Shown here piece by piece: positions 35,347 to 42,985 of a stretch of DNA of 64,000 nt (its first letter is position 1; each line of letters begins with the position of its first letter). The position numbers and the translations under genes were made by a program. The stretch comes from Nocardioides sp. (GTDB taxonomy: Bacteria; Actinomycetota; Actinomycetes; Propionibacteriales; Nocardioidaceae). The notes beneath the pieces were generated by a model, which was not told the origin of the DNA, ran no database searches, and worked only from the letters and a program-made list of their open reading frames with translations. The stretch is taken from positions 1-64,000 of the forward strand of contig JBAOIH010000010.1 in assembly GCA_037045645.1 (NCBI GenBank). Reading direction: 5' to 3'.

Positions 35347-36911
35347 CTCGCCTCCTCGCACACGAGTCCGGAGGGTTGCGACGCGGACCCGCTGCTGCGA
35401 ATCAACGTGACGCTTGCGCACACAATCTGCCCCGACGGGGCCTTGGCCCTGAACTTGGGGGCGGCCAACGTCTGTGGTTGCTGAGGCTGGTTGGCGACCA
35501 TCCACTCCAGGCCGTAGCGGTCGCCCTCCGCCGGTTTGGCATTGCGCCAGGAGAAGACCACGACTCCCGCAGCGGATTCGGCTCGCACCCGCGTAGGCGT
35601 CGCGACGACTTCGGCTACCGCGTCCGGCGGCTCGGACTCCCCGAATGCCTGACCGGTCTCCTGCTCACCGGCGTCGTCGTTCGGGTCCGAGGCCATCGAC
35701 GCGACCACCGCCGCGCCCACCCCACCGAAGATCACCACGGCCGCTCCCGCGGCGGCGAGCTTCCATCGAGCCGGAGATGGCGATGCCTCGTCCACCCCGG
35801 CCGTGCCTTCGAACGGACGCGAGATCGAATCGGCGTCCACTGTGCTCGGCGAGGACACCGGAACCTGAGTTCGGTCCAGGACGTGGCCCGTGCGATCCGA
35901 TACCGGCCCAACAAACCGGGCAGGAGGAAGGGTCCCGGTGGCATTGCCCGGCGTGACGTCGGGCGAGATCTCGATAACCCGAACCAGGGTGCGATCATCT
36001 GACTGTTCTGCGGCGCTTGCCGCCTGGGGCGAGGCGTCGAGGATGTTCGCGCGAGTGTGGGCGTAGCCCAACTCGGCTTGGACGTCTTGGAGTTCCGCAG
36101 CGAGTTCCAACGCGCTGGCGTGGCGTCCCTCGGGCGCCTTGCTCATGGCCCGGGCCAGCGTCCGATTCAAGGACTGGGGCACATCCGCGCGGGCCAACAC
36201 CGGCAGGGGGAGCCGTTCGATCCGACTCATCAAGGTGGGGTTGTCATTAGCACCGCCCGGAACCTCGAATGGCGAGCGCCCGGCCAGCAACGAATACAAG
36301 GTGGCGCCCAACGCCCAGACATCGAGCCGAGGGTCGGTGGGCGGCAATTCGCCGAAAGATTCAGGAGGACTCCACGGCACCGACATCGCATAGCTGCCGT
36401 CGCTCTTCGTGTCAGAGCTGGCGATCCCGAAGTCGGTCAGCTTCGCATCGCCGTAGGCACTGGTCAGGATGTTGTGCGGCTTGATATCACGGTGCACGAT
36501 CCCGGCTCGATGCAGAGTCTCCACCGCGCTGGCGATCCGGATCCCGGTCTCCAACGTCTCACTGACACTGATCTGCTCGCGGCGGTAGCGCGACTCCAGG
36601 GTTGGCGGCGGGCAATACTCCATGACGAGATAGGGCCGACCATCGACGCTGACGTCGGCGGCATAGATCGCCACGATCGACGGGTGACCCGACAGTTGGG
36701 CCATCACGTTGGCCTCGGCGTTGAACTGGGCCAGAACCTCGTCGTTTGTCGCCGCAGTCTTGAGCACCTTCACGGCCACCGGACGGGTGGGGCGGTGCTG
36801 TTCGTACAAGAAGACATCAGCGAAGCCACCACTGCCCAGATGACGCACGAATGTGAGCCCGGAGATCGCAGGCCCCGTGATCGAAGGCCCCGTGGTCGCT
36901 GCAACGCTCAC
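35343..36911 (-). CDS. Receptor-type Ser/Thr protein kinase with extracellular FN3-like domain
   Basis: The protein has 522 residues. The kinase domain spans about 19-280: LGSGGFADVFL, VAVKVL with Lys48, HRDIKPHN (140-147), DFG (160-162), and the substrate loop AMSVPWSPPES. A linker precedes one membrane helix (384-406). The extracytoplasmic domain (about 435-522) has a fibronectin III-like pattern (RVRAESAAGVVVFSWRNAKPAEGDRYGLEW) and two cysteines (498 and 518) that may pair. It overlaps its neighbours by GTGA and ATGA. Substrates are likely the Thr residues read by the FHA domains in this operon. The similar FN3 fold in the giant surface protein hints at an outside contact between the two. 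Confidence 0.92.
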   Translation of the reverse strand: MSVAATTGPSITGPAISGLTFVRHLGSGGFADVFLYEQHRPTRPVAVKVLKTAATNDEVLAQFNAEANVMAQLSGHPSIVAIYAADVSVDGRPYLVMEYCPPPTLESRYRREQISVSETLETGIRIASAVETLHRAGIVHRDIKPHNILTSAYGDAKLTDFGIASSDTKSDGSYAMSVPWSPPESFGELPPTDPRLDVWALGATLYSLLAGRSPFEVPGGANDNPTLMSRIERLPLPVLARADVPQSLNRTLARAMSKAPEGRHASALELAAELQDVQAELGYAHTRANILDASPQAASAAEQSDDRTLVRVIEISPDVTPGNATGTLPPARFVGPVSDRTGHVLDRTQVPVSSPSTVDADSISRPFEGTAGVDEASPSPARWKLAAAGAAVVIFGGVGAAVVASMASDPNDDAGEQETGQAFGESEPPDAVAEVVATPTRVRAESAAGVVVFSWRNAKPAEGDRYGLEWMVANQPQQPQTLAAPKFRAKAPSGQIVCASVTLIRSSGSASQPSGLVCEEAR

Positions 36912-38122
36912 GAAATCACGACCTCGATCGCGATGGATTCGGAGAGCCGCAGCCGCGAGCCGTTCGACAAGCGCGTGGGCTGGCGCGGCACCATCGGGCC
37001 CGGCAATTGCCCTGGGTCGGTGAGTTCAGTGCCATTGCGCGACACGTCCGTCGCCACCACCTGGCCCTCGACGACCGCCACCTCGAGATGAGTGCCGGAG
37101 ACGTAGGGATCGTCGATGACGACCAGCGTCGGTAGGTCGTTGCTTGCCGCACTGGTCGTACGAGGTGCGCGCCCTAGCAAGACCAGACGATCGACCACCA
37201 CGTCCCGTCCACTCGACAGGCGCAAGATCGCGCGCGGTCCAAGCTGAGCCCGTTGGGCCAACTCCTGAGCCGCGGCTCGTACCTTTGCGAACTCCTCCGG
37301 AAGCATGGTGCGGTGATCGTGGTCACCGCTGACCGAGTCAGCGCCCAGCGGTGGGGGTGCGATCTGGGCAGCCGGGGGGTCTTCGATCTCGCGGACTGCG
37401 GCATCTTCGACCTTCCGGCCGACGACGGTGTGAGGGGTGAAGAGTGCGTCGAACGCAATGTCCTCCTGCTCAGCCAGCGTGGCGTCTGCGGGTCGAGGGG
37501 CAGGCTCGGGCTCAGGTGCCGGCTCTGGCTCGGGTTGTGGTTCTGGCTCTGGCTCCGGCTCGGGTTGTGGTTCGGGCTCTGGCTCCGGCTCGGGTTGTGG
37601 CTCAGGTACCTTCGCGGAAGCGGGTTCGGACACAGGCACGGGCCTGGGTTCTGACATCGATGCCTCAGCGTGAGTCGGCACGATGTCCGCTGTCTGCGTG
37701 AGAAGCACGCGGGCCACGTCCGCGCGTACGACGCCTGCCAACAGCGGGAGACTCGAGGCAGTCTCGGTGGCTGACTGCGCAAGTTCGAGCGCCGCGACCT
37801 CTCCGACGTCATAGGCACGCTCGGACCAGGTAGCCACACCGCGGCCGTTCCAGGTCTCGACCTCCGCCGTCGTGGTGACGACGATCGTCATCGCCCCCCG
37901 CACCACAATGCGCAGCAGGTCGGCGTCCCACAATGCAGCAGCGAACGCCCCCAGATTGGCCAGCCCGTCAGGAGACAGCGCGTCCAACGTGGCCATCACA
38001 TCGGGGCCGCTTTGGGCCAGTTCCCACAGTTGCTGAGCGTCGTCACGTCCATCGGGGAGCAGCAACACGAAGCCCGTCGCCACCACGAGGGTGCCTCGGT
38101 CTCCCGAATAGTCGATCTTCAC
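36908..38122 (-). CDS. FHA domain protein with Pro-Glu repeat linker
   Basis: The 404-residue cytosolic protein has three parts. The N-terminal domain (1-155) is of unknown fold, with a Trp/Leu-rich core. An acidic linker of about 40 residues consists of alternating Pro-Glu and Pro-Gln dipeptides (coded by 37500-37615). The C-terminal FHA domain (about 300-404) has LLGRAPR, DDPYVSGTHLEV and DVSRNGTEL, so the phospho-Thr-binding residues are in place. The GTG start overlaps the PP2C stop (GTGA). The rigid Pro-Glu linker resembles those of FHA adaptors in type VI and VII systems. It should read the phosphorylation state set by the neighbouring kinase and phosphatase. Confidence 0.85.
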   Translation of the reverse strand: MKIDYSGDRGTLVVATGFVLLLPDGRDDAQQLWELAQSGPDVMATLDALSPDGLANLGAFAAALWDADLLRIVVRGAMTIVVTTTAEVETWNGRGVATWSERAYDVGEVAALELAQSATETASSLPLLAGVVRADVARVLLTQTADIVPTHAEASMSEPRPVPVSEPASAKVPEPQPEPEPEPEPQPEPEPEPEPQPEPEPAPEPEPAPRPADATLAEQEDIAFDALFTPHTVVGRKVEDAAVREIEDPPAAQIAPPPLGADSVSGDHDHRTMLPEEFAKVRAAAQELAQRAQLGPRAILRLSSGRDVVVDRLVLLGRAPRTTSAASNDLPTLVVIDDPYVSGTHLEVAVVEGQVVATDVSRNGTELTDPGQLPGPMVPRQPTRLSNGSRLRLSESIAIEVVIS

Positions 38123-38908
38123 ATCGGTCTCCCGGGCAAGGTGTCGGACATCGCGTCAAGCGCTCTGGAGTCATCACGCTGGAGCTTGACTACCAGCGCC
38201 GTGGCGTTGTCGCGACCACCAGCCGCCACTGCCGCCTCGACGATCCGCAGGGCCAGAGCTTCGGCAGGTTGGGGCTCCGCTAGGTGACGTTCGATGGCAC
38301 TGTCATCCAATTCACTGGTGACACCGTCCGAACACAGCAGCACGACGTCCAACTCCTCGACCGGGATCAACGCAAAATCCGCTATCGCGTCCGGCACGGC
38401 GCCAAGGGCACGCGTAATCACATGACGCTCTGGGTGTTGTCGCGCTGCGCTCTTGGCTAACGACCCCGCGTCGATGAGTTCTTGCACTCGCGAGTGGTCC
38501 TTGCTCCACTGTTCGAGCCGGCCCTGCCGCAGCGCGTACACGCGCGAGTCGCCAAGACTCGCGATCTGCCAATACGCCGCTCCTTGCTCGGCCACTAACG
38601 CCGCAATCACGACAGTCGACCCAGGAGTGAGCTCTGGATGGTCGATTGCTGACGCGATGTCCGCGTGGCAGCGGGCCAAGCAGGCCTCAACCGCTGCGAC
38701 GCCGACATCACCTGCTTCGGCGGAGCTCGCGCAGCCGCTCGACGACAATCGCGCTCGCCACGTCACCGGCTTGATGACCGCCCATGCCATCGGCGACCGC
38801 GAAGAGAGGGGGACTGGCCAACCACTGATCCTCGTTTATCGCACGCGATGTGCCGGGATGAGTGGCGCCTCCAAAATCGACCTCAGGAAGGGTTTGTTCA
38901 GGCACCAC
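38119..38908 (-). CDS. PP2C family Ser/Thr phosphatase, broken by one extra base
   Basis: This PstP-like soluble phosphatase heads the large operon. The GTG at 38908 begins MVPEQTLPEVDFGGATHPG, with the metal motifs NEDQW and FAVADGMGGHQAGDVAS. At 38722-38723 (GAGCTCCGCC) one extra base shifts the frame; the direct frame stops soon after LRELRRSR. Removing the base gives VERLRELAEAGDVGVAAVEA and continues with LGDSRVYAL, CSDGVTSEL and GGRDNATALVVK to 38119, a normal 262-residue PP2C. The N-terminal third and the C-terminal two thirds are otherwise intact. The enzyme would counter the receptor kinase two genes downstream. Confidence 0.85.
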
Positions 38909-38986
38909 AAACTCCTCGCCGTCGGTGTTCGAACCGCGGGAAAACTAGCCGGGGACCCAGGCGCATCGCCGCCAATCTCTGACTAA

Positions 38987-39003
38987 CCCCCCAATCGGGG
39001 GAG
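38987..39003. promoter_or_regulatory. Palindromic operator candidate upstream of the secretion operon
   Basis: CCCCCCAATCGGGGGAG (complement CTCCCCCGATTGGGGGG) is an inverted repeat about 80 bases upstream of the first gene of the large operon. It matches the site at 9428-9445 at nearly every position, at a similar distance from the other kinase operon. The 38909-39025 gap holds no gene; TAGTTT at about 38952-38957 on the minus strand is a possible -10 element. Confidence 0.6.
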
Positions 39004-39025
39004 GAAGCGACCCACACCCCGTTCG

Positions 39026-39706
39026 TCACACCCAGCCGTCCCGCTTGGCTTCCCGGACGATCGAGTGAGAGTTGGTAATGGTGCGTCCCAGCGCGAGGTA
39101 CTTGTGGCGTACGGACTTCAGGTGTTCCTTGACCGTCGACGGCTCCACATGCATCCGGCGCGCGATCTGCTGCTGGGTCAGGCCGTCGTCCAGGCCGGAC
39201 ACCACCTCGCGTTCGCGCTGGGACAGGCGGGCAATGAGTTCGGGGTCGCTGACCAGTGCCTGCGCCAACGGGCTCGAGCACGCGAACTCGCCGTCGGCGA
39301 CCGCACAGATCGAGTTGTAGAGCGAGTCCAGGCCGTCCGCCTTCAGGCTCAGCCCGGCGGCTCCGGCCGAGACCGCGTCGCGCAGCGGCACCGCGAGTTC
39401 GACCGAGGTATGCAGCAGGACCTTCGTGCCCCAGTCGACCAGGCGTTGAATCCACGGGGTGGACAACTCGTCGTCACGACCCAGATAGAGGTCCAAGACC
39501 ACCACGTCCGGCACCTGGTCGTGCTCGAAGTCGATGTCCGCAACATGCAGGTGGGACCCGAGCAGGCGTAGGTGTTCGTGGGTGCCCACCAACCGTTCGA
39601 CACCGTGCAGAAGTGCCGGGTGATTGTCCACGACACGCACGGTCACCTCGTCGTGGCGTACGGCGGTCTCGGGCACAAACCTGTTGTATGCCGCGGACCG
39701 CTTCAT
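39026..39706 (-). CDS. LuxR family response regulator
   Basis: The 226-residue protein has an N-terminal receiver domain (VRVVDNHPALLHGVERL; phosphorylatable Asp in VVVLDLYLGRDDE; SLKADG in place of the usual K-P) and a C-terminal LuxR helix-turn-helix (LSQREREVVSGLDDGLTQQQIARRMHVEPSTVKEHLKSV). It starts 14 bases after the stop of a histidine-kinase-like gene, so they form one operon. It lies next to the secretion operon, transcribed in the same direction, and a motif shared with that operon's promoter sits at its own start; control of the operon is the natural inference. Confidence 0.9.
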   Translation of the reverse strand: MKRSAAYNRFVPETAVRHDEVTVRVVDNHPALLHGVERLVGTHEHLRLLGSHLHVADIDFEHDQVPDVVVLDLYLGRDDELSTPWIQRLVDWGTKVLLHTSVELAVPLRDAVSAGAAGLSLKADGLDSLYNSICAVADGEFACSSPLAQALVSDPELIARLSQREREVVSGLDDGLTQQQIARRMHVEPSTVKEHLKSVRHKYLALGRTITNSHSIVREAKRDGWV

Positions 39707-39710
39707 GCGA

Positions 39711-39726
39711 CATCCCCCGATCAGGG
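39711..39726. promoter_or_regulatory. Third copy of the shared motif, overlapping the regulator's ribosome binding site
   Basis: CATCCCCCGATCAGGG shares TCCCCCGAT(C/T)AGGG with the site at 9428-9445. It overlaps the stop of the kinase gene and the GGGGGA ribosome binding site of the response regulator. It may be an autoregulatory site, but the ribosome-binding role alone could explain part of the match. Confidence 0.35.
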
Positions 39727-41193
39727 CATTTCGTGCCAGAGCAGCACGGTGGAGAACTCGTCGGATTCGAGTTGACTGGGGCGCGGGAGCACCCGCAGGA
39801 GTTCGCCGATCTGCTCGGGATCCAGGCCGGGGTTGATCACCGCGCGCAGACCCCCGAGGTCACTCGGGGTGATGATGACGCGCTCGGCGTGCGCAACACA
39901 GAGCAGAAGGGTCGCGATCGTCCGGCTGGCCTGCTCGGCGTGGCCGTCGGCACCGGTGCCCGGTCGTACGTCGAGCCGGCCGCCGCGCCGACGGAAATCG
40001 TTGGCCAACCCGCGGAGTCGATCGTCGAAGACCTCGGGGACGTAGAGATCGTCTCGGGCAGAGGCTCCCAGCAGCGCCGCCTTCTCGCGTACGACCTCAT
40101 CGATCGCGCCCGCACCTTCCCCGATGCTTCGCAGCCACGGAACGATCTCGCGTTCGGTCCGCGCGAGATGGCGTTCGCGAGCCGCCTGGAGCAACGTCAC
40201 ACGCGCCTCGTCGACCCGCGCCGCGGCCAGCGCGCGACGCTGATCGTTGACCCGTTCGTACGCCCACCTCAGCAGGAAGCCGAAGAGACCCCCGACGAGA
40301 GGGAAGGAATAGCTGTTCCAGGCTCCGGCGCTCTCCCACGCTGTGACGGTGGGGTCCCACCACGTCAGCAGCGCCGTGCCGACCGGCAGCGGAACCACCA
40401 GCCAGACGACCAGTCGAGGAGGCACGAAGAAGGCCAGGAGAGTCAGTACGGTCGCCACGAAGCCCACCTGCCAGGACCGAAAATCGGTGAGGGCGCCCTC
40501 CCCGTTGAGCCACACTCCCCACAGCGCCAGCGCCGGACACAGTTGGCTGATCAGGGCAAACTGCCACAGCCGCAAGGTGCCGCCGTCGGTGAGGCGCACG
40601 ACCCAGATCATCGCCCCCGACAGCACCGCCACGATCCCGGTCTGGATCAGGATGTGCTCTCCGCTCGGGATGTGCCGGGCGGCGAGATAGAGCTGAGCCA
40701 GCAACACGATGACGCCGATGGACGGGATCGTGCGCGCGCTTCCGGAGGCGGCTCTGCTGCCTTCGAGCGCTTGGTCGAGCTCGGCTTGCAGCGACTGACG
40801 GCCGGGACTGGGCCACTGCAACCGCACCGTGGTTCCGCGCGGGCCGAAGTCGACCGTGCCGATGCCCCCGACATCCTCCAGCCGCTCGCGGATGGATGAT
40901 CCGATTCCGAAGCCTTCGACCGCGTGCGCAGCGGAGGTGCCGCGATCTCGCACCTCCAGGCGTACGCCCCGTCCTCGCCGGTCGATGACTATCTCGGCCT
41001 CCCGCACCCCCGAGTGGCGCTGCACGTTGCGCAACGCCTCACCAGTCGCATCCGCCAAGGCGTCCACGACCGCCGCCGAGAGCACGACGGCCGCCTGGGG
41101 GGCCTGCTGGAACCGCACTGTCACGCTCAAACCGGGCATGTTCGCGATCAGGTCTGCGATCCGGGTTTCGAGTACGAGGAGCGTGGCGGTCAT
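39721..41193 (-). CDS. Histidine kinase ATPase domain fused to a membrane sensor module
   Basis: The 490-residue protein begins with a HATPase_c domain: N box DATGEALRNVQRHSG, then LEVRDRGTSAAHAVEGFGIGSSIRERL and GTTVRLQW. After about residue 150 there are about six membrane helices and a cytosolic region that looks like a degenerate second kinase (RTEREIVPWLRSIG, then a weak ATPase-like end). No phosphoacceptor histidine precedes the HATPase domain; that part is in the upstream gene, which overlaps by ATGA. So either two subunits form one kinase, or a frameshift at about 41190 divides one longer gene. Cognate regulator: the LuxR gene 14 bases downstream. Confidence 0.75.
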   Translation of the reverse strand: MTATLLVLETRIADLIANMPGLSVTVRFQQAPQAAVVLSAAVVDALADATGEALRNVQRHSGVREAEIVIDRRGRGVRLEVRDRGTSAAHAVEGFGIGSSIRERLEDVGGIGTVDFGPRGTTVRLQWPSPGRQSLQAELDQALEGSRAASGSARTIPSIGVIVLLAQLYLAARHIPSGEHILIQTGIVAVLSGAMIWVVRLTDGGTLRLWQFALISQLCPALALWGVWLNGEGALTDFRSWQVGFVATVLTLLAFFVPPRLVVWLVVPLPVGTALLTWWDPTVTAWESAGAWNSYSFPLVGGLFGFLLRWAYERVNDQRRALAAARVDEARVTLLQAARERHLARTEREIVPWLRSIGEGAGAIDEVVREKAALLGASARDDLYVPEVFDDRLRGLANDFRRRGGRLDVRPGTGADGHAEQASRTIATLLLCVAHAERVIITPSDLGGLRAVINPGLDPEQIGELLRVLPRPSQLESDEFSTVLLWHEMP

Positions 41194-41927
41194 GGCGTCC
41201 CCATCACCTGCTCGACACTGATGACTGCGTCGCGGCAGGCCTTGCGTACGTGCTCCTCGTCGCCGGGGGTCGCCTCCACCACCGTCCGCAGAGCGGACAA
41301 CACGTCGTCGTGCAGCACCCGGCGAACCTGTTGCTGGGCGCCGGCCACCAGCCGGAGTTCGAGCTCACCTCGCTCTGCCTCCATGGTCGCGAGGGCCAGG
41401 TCGTCGTGCAGTCTGGAATTGGCCCAGATCGACTCCAAGAGATAGCTCGACGCGACCAGGATCGCGGCCTGCAGCACGTGCAGATCCAGCGAATACATGC
41501 CCAACTCCGGCGAGCGCCAGAACGCGTACGCCAGCGAACCCCCGAGCAGTGACAAGCCCACCACCACTGCGGCGCGCTGGCGCAGCACGCACACCGAGGC
41601 GAGCAGGAAGTTGGTGATCATGATGCCGGTTCTGAAGGCGACCTTGTAACCGGCGGGTTCCGCCGCCAGCGAGACGACCGTGACCAGGCCGAAGCAGACG
41701 AGTTCGGGGATCCAGGCGCCGACCAGGACGCTGCGGCCCACTACCGCCAGCAGTCCGAGGCAGATCAGCGCCGTCACCCACCCGTGCAGGCCGTGGGTCA
41801 TGTTGGAATCTGCGATCACGAAGGCAAGTAGGAGCACGGCTTCGATCGCGATCAGGATCGAGGTAACTCGGTGCAGGCCCTGGGTGCTTGGCCCATCGTT
41901 GTCCGTCCAACGGCCCCACGAAGTCAC
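41190..41927 (-). CDS. Histidine kinase membrane sensor and dimerisation/phosphoacceptor half
   Basis: The 245-residue product has about six membrane helices and then a coiled dimerisation segment, QQVRRVLHDDVLSALRTV, in which His of LHDD is the phosphoacceptor of the HisKA_3 type. The protein stops after the second dimerisation helix (SVEQVMGTP), without an ATPase domain. That domain opens the next gene, whose ATG overlaps this stop (ATGA). The GTG at 41927 is the best start available; a GTG at 41951 is also in frame, and neither has a strong ribosome binding site. Confidence 0.68.
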   Translation of the reverse strand: MTSWGRWTDNDGPSTQGLHRVTSILIAIEAVLLLAFVIADSNMTHGLHGWVTALICLGLLAVVGRSVLVGAWIPELVCFGLVTVVSLAAEPAGYKVAFRTGIMITNFLLASVCVLRQRAAVVVGLSLLGGSLAYAFWRSPELGMYSLDLHVLQAAILVASSYLLESIWANSRLHDDLALATMEAERGELELRLVAGAQQQVRRVLHDDVLSALRTVVEATPGDEEHVRKACRDAVISVEQVMGTP

Positions 41928-41950
41928 GTGAGCTATTTTCTGGATCCTCA

Positions 41951-41964
41951 CCCCTTTGGGGGAG
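41951..41964. promoter_or_regulatory. Inverted repeat in the kinase/GNAT intergenic region
   Basis: CCCCTTTGGGGGAG (complement CTCCCCCAAAGGGG) lies 24 bases before the kinase start inside a longer GGATcCTC...GAGaATCC symmetry. It recalls the CTCCCCC...GGGG operator but lacks the GATT core. The 41928-42050 region otherwise holds only the divergent starts. Confidence 0.35.
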
Positions 41965-42050
41965 AATCCAGGATTTTCGTCGAGGTAATCCGGTGGCGCC
42001 ATCGGCTCCGCATCGACTTTCATGTGCGGGTGGCCGACCCTGACCCGCGA

Positions 42051-42965
42051 GTGATTGATCCCGCGCAGATCTCCGTCCCCGCGCCGTACGCGGCTCGCGC
42101 CTTGACCGCCGTAGACGCCCAAGCCGTGTTCGAGGTGATAGCGGCCGACGAGTTCGACCAGATCGGTCGAGTTGCCATCGAGGTCGAGGACATCATCGGC
42201 GATTGGCAGCGGCCAAGCTTTTCCCTTGCCGACTCCACGATCGGGGTGTTCCTCGGGGACGAACTCGTCGGCTATGCCGAGCACTCGGGCCACGATCGGG
42301 GGGATGCGGCCGTACATCCTGCCCATCGGGGTCGCGGAATCGGCCGACAACTCGCCCTCTGGATGCAGAACAAGGCCCGCTCGCGTGGCGCGTCGGTGGT
42401 CGGGATGCCGGTGCCCGAGGGCGGAGTCGCGGACCGGGCGCTTGCCGACTGGGGGTACCGCGTCCGCTGGCACTCATGGATCCTTCAGTTGCCCGAGGGC
42501 GCGGAGATCGCGCCGCGTCCGCTGCCTGCCGGCTATGTCGCCCGTGCGGCGACCGAATCCGACTACGCGGCGATGCATGACGTCCTCGAAGACGCCTTCC
42601 TCGAATGGTCGGTTCGCGATCGGGAGTCGTACGCGGACTTCCTCGCGCGCACCGTCGACCGTCCCGGGAGGCAGCCGTGGATGCTGCGGGTGGTGACCGA
42701 CACCGAGGGCGCCGTGGTTGCTGCTGCTTGTCTCGTCCTCAGCGACAACAAGGAGTGCTACGTCGACCGGCTCGCCACCCGCGCCGATCAGCGCAACCGC
42801 GGGATCGCGCAGGCGCTGCTGGCTGACTCGTTTGCGGCAGGTCGCCACAACGGTGCCCTGACGAGCGGGTTGTCGACGGATTCACGTACGGGTGCGCTCG
42901 GGCTCTATGAGAAGGTCGGGATGGTCGTGACCGACAACTGGGTCAATCGGGCCATCGAACTGTGA
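42051..42965 (+). CDS. Tandem GNAT acetyltransferase
   Basis: The product, about 304 residues, has two GNAT domains. The first carries DRGDAAVHPAHRGRGIGRQLALWM (acetyl-CoA pyrophosphate loop HRGRGIG), the second ATRADQRNRGIAQALLADSF (QRNRGIA), followed by TDSRTGALGLYEKVGM. Two-domain GNATs of this kind resemble mycothiol synthase and related actinobacterial enzymes, but the substrate cannot be told. The frame is open upstream to 41871, overlapping the kinase gene. The GTG at 42051 is chosen because coding character starts about there; 42024 and 42030 are alternatives. Confidence 0.8.
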   Translation: MIDPAQISVPAPYAARALTAVDAQAVFEVIAADEFDQIGRVAIEVEDIIGDWQRPSFSLADSTIGVFLGDELVGYAEHSGHDRGDAAVHPAHRGRGIGRQLALWMQNKARSRGASVVGMPVPEGGVADRALADWGYRVRWHSWILQLPEGAEIAPRPLPAGYVARAATESDYAAMHDVLEDAFLEWSVRDRESYADFLARTVDRPGRQPWMLRVVTDTEGAVVAAACLVLSDNKECYVDRLATRADQRNRGIAQALLADSFAAGRHNGALTSGLSTDSRTGALGLYEKVGMVVTDNWVNRAIEL

Positions 42966-42985
42966 CTCGCGGCTAGCCTGCGCGG

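Noticed and set aside
39711..39726. Counting this copy of the CCCCCGAT motif as strong evidence for autoregulation
   Set aside because: It coincides with the stop codon of one gene and the GGGGGA ribosome binding site of the next, so part of the match has another explanation; kept only as a weak candidate.
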